A stretch of 46,291 bases of DNA from DAOTWP01 sp034435675 (GTDB lineage: Bacteria; Chloroflexota; Anaerolineae; Aggregatilineales; Phototrophicaceae). This document shows, piece by piece, positions 16,427 to 24,690 of the stretch (position 1 is its first letter; each line of letters opens with the position of its first letter). The translations under genes were made by a program, and so were the position numbers. The notes beneath the pieces were generated by a model. The model searched no databases and was not told where the DNA came from. It saw only the letters and a list, made by a program, of their open reading frames with translations. Location: NCBI GenBank assembly GCA_034435675.1, contig DAOTWP010000295.1, positions 1 through 46,291 on the forward strand, written 5' to 3'.

Positions 16427-16435
16427 TGCTATACT
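16427..16435 (+). promoter_or_regulatory. Extended -10 promoter placed for a leaderless mRNA
   Basis: TGCTATACT ends only 7 nt before the ATG at 16443. Transcription would begin at or next to the A of the start codon. No ribosome-binding sequence is present upstream, in line with leaderless translation. Confidence 0.6.
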
Positions 16436-16442
16436 CGCAGCT

Positions 16443-16712
16443 ATGGCTAATCACGAACCGGACGCAACTTCCCCCATGTACGTATGGCTGGCAGCGGCAG
16501 AACAGCGCGGGCTGACCGGCGCTGTGCGGCTGTCGCTGGATGTGCTGGAACCGTTTGGTCCGCTGGGGGCGCAGATGGTCTGGGTGCTGCAACCGGCACT
16601 GGGTCTGCTGGTGGGGCACACGCTGCTGCGCGATGTGGCGCGCGCGCTGGAAACCCCGGAACGACTGGCGGCACTGCGCGAGGCGCTGGAAGCGCGCGAC
16701 AAGTCCCGTTAG
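16443..16712 (+). CDS. Small protein heading the ATPase/membrane gene cluster
   Basis: An 89-residue protein that I do not recognise. A central region is moderately hydrophobic (about 40-66; GPLGAQMVWVLQPALGLLVG) and may be an amphipathic or single membrane helix. The end is a charged helix (ETPERLAALREALEARDKSR). The ATG at 16443 has no ribosome site but sits right behind an extended -10 element. A stretch of 122 nt carrying a dispersed repeat separates it from the next gene of the cluster. It may be a leaderless regulator or accessory subunit; this is a guess from position. Confidence 0.65.
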   Translation: MANHEPDATSPMYVWLAAAEQRGLTGAVRLSLDVLEPFGPLGAQMVWVLQPALGLLVGHTLLRDVARALETPERLAALREALEARDKSR

Positions 16713-16760
16713 CGCCAGCCCTCCGGTGGGCGATGCATCTGCTGTGGGGACGCGCCCGCA

Positions 16761-16822
16761 CCGCCGGACAAGGGGACTAATCCCCTTGTTCAGGAAGACA
16801 GGTTTGTGGATAGGTTTTTATC
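16761..16822 (+). repeat. Dispersed intergenic hairpin repeat, copy A
   Basis: This 62-nt element is nearly the same as the one at 34221-34283. It contains CAAGGGGA, a 4-nt spacer and TCCCCTTG, a perfect 8-bp hairpin. Then come TTCAGGAA, CAGGTTT and TGGATAGG, all identical in both copies. It ends 12 nt before the TTG start of the DUF6754-like gene, inside its leader. The hairpin could act as a terminator-like or RNA-stability element; it carries no gene. Confidence 0.85.
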
Positions 16823-16834
16823 ACGGGGGTAGCT

Positions 16835-17611
16835 TTGGACGACACAACCCGCACTCTGGCAGTTTTGCTGGTGACGCTGGTGTTTGCCCTCACCGCCATC
16901 ACGGCGGTATTCATCGGGCGGGCACGGCGCAGGGGGCATGAACCGTTTATCCTGCGTGTGATTCCGGCGTATCGCAGCATTCCCGCGCTGGTCGGCGCAG
17001 CGATAGAAGCGAACCGTCCGATTCACATGGCGTTTGGCGGCAGCGAACTGGGCAGCGCGGATACAGTGCTGGCGCTGGCAAGTGCCGAATTCTTCTACAA
17101 CATTGCGCAGCGTGCCGCGATTGGCGACGCCATGCCCGTGCTGACCACTACCGCGGGCATTACCCTGCCGCTGGCACAGGACACCCTGCGCCGTGCCTAC
17201 ACCGTGCGCGGGGCGATGTCGCGCTATCGTTCCGGCAATGTGCGCTGGTATCCTGCCGGGGGGCGCACGCTCGTTTATGCGGCGGTGCTCACCAGCCTGC
17301 AAACCGAGGATACGCTGTCGGCAAATGTGCTGGCGGGGAGCTTCGGTGGCGAACTGGCGCTGGTGGGCGCGGCGGCGGCACGGCATGATCGCCCTTTCCT
17401 CGCCGTCAGCGACCAGCTTGACGGGCAGGCGGCGGCATATGTGTTTGCCGACCAGCCGCTGATTGGCGAAGAAGTCTACGCGGCGGGCGCGTATCTCAAC
17501 AACTCTGCCAGCCAGCTTGGCGCACTGGTCACCACCGACATTCTGCGCTGGTTGGTGATTCTCAGCATGCTGGTTGGGCTGGTGCTGGCGTTGATCCGGG
17601 GGGAGGCATAA
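16835..17611 (+). CDS. DUF6754-like membrane protein
   Basis: A 258-residue protein with an N-terminal membrane helix (about 7-27), a soluble alpha/beta middle and a C-terminal helix (about 236-255). The middle reads FILRVIPAYRSIPALVGAAI, then PIHMAFGGSELGSADTVLAL, then PVLTTTAGITLPLAQDTLRRAY-like and NVRWYPAGG. This pattern resembles the uncharacterised DUF6754 proteins I associate with Chloroflexota; the assignment is from memory of the pattern, not from a search. The start is TTG with GGGGGT upstream. It is separated by only 3 nt from the next gene and opens the tightly packed part of the cluster. Confidence 0.75.
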   Translation: MDDTTRTLAVLLVTLVFALTAITAVFIGRARRRGHEPFILRVIPAYRSIPALVGAAIEANRPIHMAFGGSELGSADTVLALASAEFFYNIAQRAAIGDAMPVLTTTAGITLPLAQDTLRRAYTVRGAMSRYRSGNVRWYPAGGRTLVYAAVLTSLQTEDTLSANVLAGSFGGELALVGAAAARHDRPFLAVSDQLDGQAAAYVFADQPLIGEEVYAAGAYLNNSASQLGALVTTDILRWLVILSMLVGLVLALIRGEA

Positions 17612-17614
17612 AGC

Positions 17615-18271
17615 ATGCGGCTGCGAATTGGTGCGGCACTGCTGGCGGCGGTTGCCATCGGTGCGGGGCTGCTCACCCTGATCGGGCTGCTGGTCAGTCC
17701 CGGTTCAGTCCCGGTTATCGGACTAATCACCTCATTTTTTCTGCAAATGGTCTTGATGACCGTTGCGATTTCCCTGTTGGTGGGCGTCCTCAATCTGGCA
17801 CTGGTGCATATCGGGCGGCTGGCACGCCCCGGCATGCGCTTACCCACTCGCATTTACAGCCTGACCCTGCTGCTCAGCTTCGCGCTGGTGCTGGGGCTGG
17901 CACTGGTGGACCGGCGCAATCCGCCCACAGGCACAACCCCCGCCAGTGCTGTCCTGCTCGACACCGTGCAGGTTTCCTTAGAGTCGGCGCTGGCGGCGCT
18001 GCTGCTGTTCGCGCTGGTTTACGGCGCAACGCGGCTGCTCCAGCGGCGGCTGTCGTGGTCGGCAATGCTATTCATTGCCGTGCTGCTGTTTGTGCTGGTG
18101 GCAGCGCTGCCGCTGTCCGCCGTGCAAACCGCAGTGGGTGGCGTGCGCGACTGGCTCTATGCCGTGCCGGTGGAAGCCGGCGCGCGCGGTATTCTGCTCG
18201 GCATCGCGCTGGCAACACTGGTTGCCGGCGTGCGCATTCTTATTGGTCAGGATCGGTCTTACCGCGAATAG
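17615..18271 (+). CDS. Six-TM membrane protein of the ATPase cluster
   Basis: A 218-residue integral membrane protein with about six helices (near 5-26, 34-60, 80-100, 115-138, 146-170 and 185-206). Loops are short; the largest extracytoplasmic-looking loop contains RRNPPTGTTPASA. The C-terminus is GQDRSYRE. No family is recognised. The preceding stop codon is 3 nt away and GGGGGAGG in the end of that gene serves as ribosome site, so the two genes are translationally linked. It may form the membrane core with the protein at 21991. Confidence 0.8.
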   Translation: MRLRIGAALLAAVAIGAGLLTLIGLLVSPGSVPVIGLITSFFLQMVLMTVAISLLVGVLNLALVHIGRLARPGMRLPTRIYSLTLLLSFALVLGLALVDRRNPPTGTTPASAVLLDTVQVSLESALAALLLFALVYGATRLLQRRLSWSAMLFIAVLLFVLVAALPLSAVQTAVGGVRDWLYAVPVEAGARGILLGIALATLVAGVRILIGQDRSYRE

Positions 18272-18295
18272 TCGCGGCGGGGACAGGACAACACC

Positions 18296-21200
18296 ATGCA
18301 CGATGATTTCGACGATCTCGACTGGCTACGTGATGAACAACCTGACGACGATGAACAGGGTGACGCTGAACGCAGCGGTTTGACCGGGCAGCTTCCCTGG
18401 ATCGGTGGTGCGCCGCAGTCGTCTGAAAGCGCCATGCCAGAGGATGATCTCTCGTTTGACTGGATGACAGCAGAGAGTCGTCCAGGGGCTGCTCCGGGCG
18501 AAGAACGCACCGGACTCACCGGCGCGCTCGACTGGCTCAGTGCCGAACAGCGTTTTCAAGCGGAACTGGAGTCTGGTGAAGACGACGAAGAGGACTACGA
18601 CCTCTTCGGTGCGCCGCCGCCTGCCACCCCTGCGCCACGCGAAACCGGTGAACTGAAAAGGATTCTCGACAATCTGCCACAGCCCGCAGACGCCGCCGCC
18701 GATGACGAATTCCTGCGCGCGCTCGGCATTGGCGACGATGATATCTTCGATGACGAATACGACGATGATGATCTGCAGGAACCGCCGCCACAGCCGGACT
18801 TTGACGACATCTTTGGCACACCGGGCGGCGCGCCGTTCGATCTGTCAGGCGAACTGCCGGAGGAAGCGCTGCCGGAGTTTGAAGACTTCGCTGATTTCCC
18901 GGGCGATAGCGGTCAGACCGAATTTGATATTTCAGCGCTTGATGAGCAGGCGCTCCCCGCTGCCGCCGCCGACGATTTCCTCGCCTCGCTGGGCATGGGA
19001 CTGGATTTGCCGGACGATGACGAATTCGCCAGACTTGAGCCTGCCGGGGAGGATGACTTCCTCGCCTCGCTGGACATGGAACTGGATTTGCCGGACGATG
19101 ACGAGTTCGCCAGTCCTGAACCTGCCGGGGGAGATGACTTCCTCGCCTCGCTGGGCATTGATACGCCACACGATGACGAGTTTGGTGGTGTGCAGCCTGT
19201 GGGCGACGACGATTTCCTGACTTCGCTGGGCATTCCACCCGCTGACCAGTTTGAGGAAGATGATTTTCGGATGGCGGCAGAAGAAGCGCCCCTGCCCGCC
19301 GATGCTGACTTCCTCAGCAGTATTGGCGTGACGGTTGACGACGACAAAGCGCCTTCCTTTGATTGGTTCAACACCCCCGAAAATGATGAAGCCGCCCAAT
19401 CGGAAACTCCCGACTGGCTGACCGAACTGGGCGACCTTGATATTGAAGCGCTGGAAACGCCGCCGCCGATGCCTGCTTCCGGGTTCGATTTTGGCGAGCT
19501 GGACGAGGAACCGGTCCTTGCCTCGGTAGACTTTGGCGGCATTGATGATGATTTCTTCGACGATACGCTCGATGAACTGCGCTCCGAAATGGGGTTTGAT
19601 GCGGGCGAACCTGCCCGGACGCAGTACCGCGACCTTGACGCGCTGATGGCGTCATTTGACTCCGTGCAGCTTCCCGGCACAGGAGCGCTGGAAAGCGGCG
19701 ACGCGGGCATGGATTTTGACGCGCTGATGGCGTCCTCGCAGGTAGGCAGCGGGGCAGGCGTCTCGCCCGTTGAGCTTTCGCCCGATGCACCCGAATGGCT
19801 GCGCGCTTTGTCCACGTCTGCCGGGGCAGGTGCAAGCGCTGCCGCATCGGTACGCCAGCGCGGGGATCGACCGGTGGATGAACTCGATGAGCGGCTTAAG
19901 CTGCTGCGCGAAGAAGGACTGAACCTGCCGCCCATGCGCAGCGATGCCGCCAGCGCGGCTCCGGGATCGGTGCTGACCGGCATCAGCGATACGCTGGCAC
20001 CCGCCCCGCTGGAAACCGGCGCGCCGGAACTGGTCAGCACGCTTGACCTGAGCCGCGAACAACAGCAGCGGGCACAACTGCTGCGCGAGATGACCGGCGT
20101 CAGCGGCGCGGTCAAACCGGCAAAGCTTTCCGCGATTGACCTCACCTACGACTCGCCCAATCTCGATTTCCTCGATACTGATTTCGCCGATACGATGGTT
20201 GGTCTGCCCGACGCGGGCGTTGTGCCTGCGCCCACCGCAGAAGCCGCAGCCGCTGCCAGACCGCGCCGCCGCGTGCGCCGCCGCTTGAAAATCGGACGTC
20301 TGCTGGTTGCACTGCTGATTACCATCGCGGTGCTGCTGCCGTTCCTGAACAGCCTGCTTCCTTCGTTCCCAGCGGTGCGCTTCGGCAGCCTGCCGCCTGC
20401 GCAGTTCGCGCCGCGCAGCCCGGCATGGTATGCCTATAACACGATGGACAGCGTGCGCGCAGGGCAATATGTGCTTGTTGCCGTGGAATATGGACCGTCC
20501 GGCGCGGCAGAACTGGATGTGCTGACCGACGCCCTGCTGCGCCACATTCTGCTCAACGGCGGACGCCCCGTGCTGATCAGCACGAACCCTACCGGGCTGC
20601 TGCGCGCGGCGAATCTGCTGCAAGCGTTGGCGCTTGACCCGGCGTTTCTGGCAACGCTGGGGCGCAGTGATATTCTGACTGCTAACCGTGATTATTACAT
20701 CCTGCGTTACCTGCCTGCAGGGGTGGTGGGGCTGCGGGCGCTGGCAAGCGACTCGGCGCTGCTGTCCACCGATTTTCGCGGGCAGCCAACCGGGCTGCGT
20801 GATCGCAATCTGGCGGATTTCTCGCTGCTGGTGTTGATTGCCGAACGCGCTGAGGATGTGCGCGCATGGGCGGAACAGATTGCACCGTCTGTGCCCGCGC
20901 CGCTGGTGGTGGCAACAGGCTATGCTGCCGCACCGCTTGCCGCGCCATATGTGCAGGCGCGCAGCGCGGGTACGGGTGGCATGCTCGTCAGCTATGGGGA
21001 TGGTTACACCTACAGCACGCTGTTGGCGGCGGGCGCACCCCTGCTGTCCGACGCAACCCTGACGCCCGTCCCGGCAGAAACCGAAGCGCCGCCAGAAACG
21101 CCCGAAGCGGAAACCACACAACCGCCCGCCGAACAGACGCAAGCGCCCGTTGTGCCGCCCATCGTGATTCCGCTGCCCACGCTGGCAACCGAGGAATCCC

Positions 21201-21994
21201 CTGCCGCGCCGCGTATTGAGCCGACCAAAGAAAGTCTGCCGGAGACACCCACCGAAGCAGTCGCACCACAGCAGATTTCACCTACCGCGCCGCCCACCCG
21301 TGTGCCGCCCACCCAGACGCCACCGCCCACCAGCACGCCCGAAATGCCGCCGACGGCAGCAGAAGCACCATTTGCTTCACCGACGCCGGAAGAAGCGGCG
21401 CCCACCGCCTCACCTGCCCCAACAGAGCCGGAATTTGTGCGCGTGGCGACTGTTAATTCCAGCACGCGCGTCAATGTGCGTGGGGGTCCTGGCACCACGT
21501 TCGCCGTTGTTGGCACGCTGCAACCGGGCGAAAGAGTGCGCGTGCTGGGCGAAGATGACAGCCGCGAATGGTTCAACATTTTGCTGCCGACCGGCGTCGA
21601 AGGCTGGATCGCCGCCTTCCTTGTGGACATCGAAGATGTGCCGCCGGATCAAGCGCCGCCGCTGCCTGCGGGCAGCAGCCGCGATGTGCCCGCGCCCGCC
21701 CTGCTCAAGCGTGCGCCTGCCGCCGCGCCTCAAGCCGCGCAGGAGGCGACTGCCGAGCCGGAGACTCTACCGGAGGCGGAGCAGACAGCAGAAGCGACGC
21801 AGGTTGTCGCGCCAACTGCCGTCCCAACAGCCGGACCGCGCACGGTGCTGCGTGCCAGCGCTGCCAGCACGCCGTATCGAGAGGAACGCTGGTATGCGCA
21901 AACGCTGGGCATTGTCGTCATTGTCGCGCTGATCGCGCTGACCAGCCTGTTGAACATCTTACGCGGACTGGCACGCCGGGGGAAACAACAATGA
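18296..21994 (+). CDS. Giant acidic membrane-spanning protein with SH3b domain
   Basis: A 1,232-residue protein. Residues 1-655 are extremely acidic and low in complexity, probably cytoplasmic. They contain about four repeats of the type DDFLASLG-x-LDLPDDDEF and several WL motifs (PDWLTELG, LDWLSAE, PEWLRALS). A basic patch (RPRRRVRRRLK) leads into a membrane helix at about 668-688. Outside follows an alpha/beta domain (about 700-915; GQYVLVAVEYGPSGAAELDV, then GGRPVLISTNP, then RDRNLADFSLLVLIAE). A Pro/Thr/Glu-rich linker comes next, then an SH3b domain (about 1048-1110; TRVNVRGGPGTTFAVVG). A second membrane helix (about 1203-1223) precedes RRGKQQ. The stop overlaps the next start (ATGA). 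It is probably the scaffold of the complex. Confidence 0.85.
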   Translation: MHDDFDDLDWLRDEQPDDDEQGDAERSGLTGQLPWIGGAPQSSESAMPEDDLSFDWMTAESRPGAAPGEERTGLTGALDWLSAEQRFQAELESGEDDEEDYDLFGAPPPATPAPRETGELKRILDNLPQPADAAADDEFLRALGIGDDDIFDDEYDDDDLQEPPPQPDFDDIFGTPGGAPFDLSGELPEEALPEFEDFADFPGDSGQTEFDISALDEQALPAAAADDFLASLGMGLDLPDDDEFARLEPAGEDDFLASLDMELDLPDDDEFASPEPAGGDDFLASLGIDTPHDDEFGGVQPVGDDDFLTSLGIPPADQFEEDDFRMAAEEAPLPADADFLSSIGVTVDDDKAPSFDWFNTPENDEAAQSETPDWLTELGDLDIEALETPPPMPASGFDFGELDEEPVLASVDFGGIDDDFFDDTLDELRSEMGFDAGEPARTQYRDLDALMASFDSVQLPGTGALESGDAGMDFDALMASSQVGSGAGVSPVELSPDAPEWLRALSTSAGAGASAAASVRQRGDRPVDELDERLKLLREEGLNLPPMRSDAASAAPGSVLTGISDTLAPAPLETGAPELVSTLDLSREQQQRAQLLREMTGVSGAVKPAKLSAIDLTYDSPNLDFLDTDFADTMVGLPDAGVVPAPTAEAAAAARPRRRVRRRLKIGRLLVALLITIAVLLPFLNSLLPSFPAVRFGSLPPAQFAPRSPAWYAYNTMDSVRAGQYVLVAVEYGPSGAAELDVLTDALLRHILLNGGRPVLISTNPTGLLRAANLLQALALDPAFLATLGRSDILTANRDYYILRYLPAGVVGLRALASDSALLSTDFRGQPTGLRDRNLADFSLLVLIAERAEDVRAWAEQIAPSVPAPLVVATGYAAAPLAAPYVQARSAGTGGMLVSYGDGYTYSTLLAAGAPLLSDATLTPVPAETEAPPETPEAETTQPPAEQTQAPVVPPIVIPLPTLATEESPAAPRIEPTKESLPETPTEAVAPQQISPTAPPTRVPPTQTPPPTSTPEMPPTAAEAPFASPTPEEAAPTASPAPTEPEFVRVATVNSSTRVNVRGGPGTTFAVVGTLQPGERVRVLGEDDSREWFNILLPTGVEGWIAAFLVDIEDVPPDQAPPLPAGSSRDVPAPALLKRAPAAAPQAAQEATAEPETLPEAEQTAEATQVVAPTAVPTAGPRTVLRASAASTPYREERWYAQTLGIVVIVALIALTSLLNILRGLARRGKQQ

Positions 21995-22659
21995 GCATTG
22001 AGCAAATCGGGTTGTGGGCAGGGTTTGTCCTGACCTTAATGGTGTTCAGTTATCTGCTGGGCGATAATTTCCTCTATCGCCTTGCGGTATATGTGTTTGT
22101 TGGGCTGGCGGCAGGCTTTGTGACTATCGTCACGCTCGAAAGCGTGATTCTGCCCTGGCTGAACGCGACGATGTTTTCGTCTGATGGGGGTCTGGGCGGC
22201 ATCGTTATCGGGGCGCTGCCGCTGCTGCTGGCAGGGCTGCTGCTGCTCAAAACGCTGTCTCCGCGTCTGGGGCGGCTGGGCAGCATTGCGCTGGCGTTTG
22301 TCATCGGCGTTGGCGCGGCGGTAGCGGTGACCGGGGCGATTTTTGGCACGCTGCTGCCACTGGCAGCGGCAACGGCAGCGCCGCGCCCGGCGGCTGTGCC
22401 CCACGGGGGCATCGTCAACACCCTGCTGATTTTTGCCGGAGTCGCCTGCACACTGGTCTATTTCCAGTACCTTTCACGGCGCAGCCCGCTGACCGGGCGT
22501 GTGCGGCGCAACCTGCTGGTGCGCAGCATGAGTGTGGTCGGCGAAGGGGTGCTTGTGATTACCCTTGGCGCGCTGTACGGCGGGGCAATTCTCGCCAGTC
22601 TGACAATTTTCACGGAACGCATCGGATTTTTGCTGGCGCGTGTGGCAGGGGGAGGGTAA
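21991..22659 (+). CDS. Second six-TM membrane protein of the ATPase cluster
   Basis: A 222-residue integral membrane protein with about six helices (near 7-24, 29-50, 68-88, 97-125, 143-162 and 182-205). A basic cytoplasmic loop (SRRSPLTGRVRRNLLVRS) lies before the last helix. I recognise no family. Its ATG overlaps the TGA of the giant acidic protein by 4 nt, a sign of coupled translation, and only 3 nt separate it from the ATPase gene. Size and topology resemble the protein at 17615, so the two may pair in the membrane. Confidence 0.82.
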   Translation: MSIEQIGLWAGFVLTLMVFSYLLGDNFLYRLAVYVFVGLAAGFVTIVTLESVILPWLNATMFSSDGGLGGIVIGALPLLLAGLLLLKTLSPRLGRLGSIALAFVIGVGAAVAVTGAIFGTLLPLAAATAAPRPAAVPHGGIVNTLLIFAGVACTLVYFQYLSRRSPLTGRVRRNLLVRSMSVVGEGVLVITLGALYGGAILASLTIFTERIGFLLARVAGGG

Positions 22660-22662
22660 GCA

Positions 22663-24690
22663 ATGGCGGATATGACCTCCGTTCTCGCCATTGATTTTGG
22701 CAACGTGCATACCCGCGCGGTGCTGATTGATCTGGTCGAAGGGCATTACCGGTTGGTGGCACAGGCGCGTGTGCGCACCACCAGCGGCGCACCCATCGCG
22801 GATATCGGCGTGGGGCTGGAACATGCGCTGCAAAAGCTGAGCGAAAGCACCGGGCGGCGGCTGGTTAACCAGGAAGGCATCATCACCCCGGAGCAGAATG
22901 ACCGTTCCGGCGTGGACGCCGTGATTATCACCGCCAGTCTGGGACGTCCGATGCGCGCCGTGCTGGTCGGGCTGGTGCCCGATGTCAGCATCGCCAGTGG
23001 GCTGCGCGCGGCGGCGGGCACGTATGTGCAGGTGGTCGAAACCGTCTCGCTGGAAGATGACCGCGATGAAGAGGACCTGCTCAATGCTATGCTGATCAGC
23101 CGTCCCGACCTGATCTATATCACCGGCGGCACGGAGGATGGCGCGCAAATGCCTGTGCTGCGGCTGGCGCAGGTGGCGCGGCTGGCAGTCAGCATTCAGG
23201 ATGCTGCGCAGCGCCCGGCGGTGCTGTTCGCTGGCAACAGTGTGCTGGCGCCGCAGATTCGTGCGCTGTTTGAAGGGCAGGCGCGTCTGTTTATCGCTGA
23301 TAATGTGCGCCCCTCGCTGGAAGACGAAGCGCTCGAATCGGCACAGTTGCAGCTTGCCCGCGCGTTCGATGCCATGCGCGGCAAAGGCGATGAGAGTTTC
23401 GAGACGCTGGGCAGCATCAGCGCGACAGGCGTGCTGCCAACCTCGCAGACCTACAGCCTGATTATTGATTATCTCGGACGCCAGACAAACGGCAATCTGC
23501 TGGCGGTTGATGTAGGCAGCGCCATCAGCCTGCTCTCGGCGTCGGTGAACAACCGCGCGTCCACCACCATTCGCACCGACTATGGTGTGGGACACAGCGC
23601 CAACAACCTGCTGGAAGCGCTTGGCGTTGAGGCAATCCAGCGCTGGCTGCCGTTTCCTGTCAGCCGCGCACAGTTGAACAATTACACGCTGAACAAAGGG
23701 CTGCGCCCCGGCACAGTGCCCGGTTCGCTGCGCGATCTGTACATCGAACATGCACTGGTGCGCGCCATCCTCAGCGCGCTGCTGGAACATGCGCGCCCAC
23801 AGTGGACTGAAGCAGTCGACCTGCTGGACGAAACACCGCTGCCACTGCTGGAACGGCTGATTGCCGCCGGTGCCGCGCTGACACAGACCGGCTCGCCGGG
23901 CATGAGCGCCCTGCTGCTGCTGGATGCCTTGCAACCGCGCGGGGTGACACTGCTCCAGTCCGACCCGTTCGGGCTGATTCCGGCGTTGGGCAGCCTGGCA
24001 ATGGTCAACCCTGAGGCGGTGGTGCAGATGCTCGACGACCGCAACCTCGAAACCCTCGGCACGGTAATCAGTCTGGATGGTGTGCCGCGACCCGGCAGAC
24101 CGGCAATGCAGGTTACGATTATTGCGCCCAGTGGGCTGCGCAGCGATCATAAGCTGGAAGGTGGCGGACTATGGGTTTACGCACTGGGCAGCGGGCAAAA
24201 GGCAGAGGTCGAGTACAAACCGCTGGGTGGCGCGGCAGTGGGTGGCAGCAAACGCCGTGAGCGCATGCTGCTGGAAGGCGGCACAGCCGGGCTGATTTTT
24301 GACCTGCGCGGGCGTCCGCTGCCGCTGCCTGCTGATGACCACAGGCGTGCCGCGCTGATGCCGCTGTGGTTGTCGCAGATTACGGGCGATGCGCCGATGA
24401 TGATTGACGAGCGCTGGTTGGAACGGCAGCCGGAAGAAACACCCGCCGAAACACCTGCCGGAGAAGCCGCGGAAGCCCCAGTGCCGCAAAGAGGACGCCG
24501 CACGCGCGCCGGGCAGCGTGCCGACGCACAGCCTGCGTCCGCTTCCGGGCGTGACAAGCGCGGGCAGCGTGGCAAACCTGCCCCCACCACCAGCAGTGCT
24601 GAGGATGATTTGCCCGATTTGGATTTCCCGGACGAAGACGATCTGCAACCGCAGGAAAATACGGGGGATTTGCGCAGTGGATTACGTTGA
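22663..24690 (+). CDS. GlmL/MutL-family ASKHA ATPase, without glutamate mutase
   Basis: A 675-residue cytoplasmic protein. Residues 1-480 match the GlmL/MutL (glutamate mutase L) family of actin/Hsp70-like ATPases. Phosphate-1 motif AIDFGNVHTRAVLIDL has D11. The family hallmarks IADIGVGLEHAL, VLVGLVPDVSIASGLRAAAG, ITGGTEDGAQMPVL and VLFAGNSVLA follow in order. Phosphate-2 motif LLAVDVGSAISLL has D283. In clostridia, mutL sits between the two subunits of B12-dependent glutamate mutase and may act as a reactivase; no mutase is here. About 130 extra residues end in an acidic tail (EDDLPDLDFPDEDD). GGAGGG precedes ATG. The last 14 nt overlap the next gene. I infer it energises or assembles the membrane complex. 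Confidence 0.88.
   Translation: MADMTSVLAIDFGNVHTRAVLIDLVEGHYRLVAQARVRTTSGAPIADIGVGLEHALQKLSESTGRRLVNQEGIITPEQNDRSGVDAVIITASLGRPMRAVLVGLVPDVSIASGLRAAAGTYVQVVETVSLEDDRDEEDLLNAMLISRPDLIYITGGTEDGAQMPVLRLAQVARLAVSIQDAAQRPAVLFAGNSVLAPQIRALFEGQARLFIADNVRPSLEDEALESAQLQLARAFDAMRGKGDESFETLGSISATGVLPTSQTYSLIIDYLGRQTNGNLLAVDVGSAISLLSASVNNRASTTIRTDYGVGHSANNLLEALGVEAIQRWLPFPVSRAQLNNYTLNKGLRPGTVPGSLRDLYIEHALVRAILSALLEHARPQWTEAVDLLDETPLPLLERLIAAGAALTQTGSPGMSALLLLDALQPRGVTLLQSDPFGLIPALGSLAMVNPEAVVQMLDDRNLETLGTVISLDGVPRPGRPAMQVTIIAPSGLRSDHKLEGGGLWVYALGSGQKAEVEYKPLGGAAVGGSKRRERMLLEGGTAGLIFDLRGRPLPLPADDHRRAALMPLWLSQITGDAPMMIDERWLERQPEETPAETPAGEAAEAPVPQRGRRTRAGQRADAQPASASGRDKRGQRGKPAPTTSSAEDDLPDLDFPDEDDLQPQENTGDLRSGLR

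Noticed and set aside
22474..24150. 558-residue open frame on the minus strand
   Set aside because: Antisense of the MutL-like ATPase. No motif, and the real strand has gene overlaps and ribosome sites.
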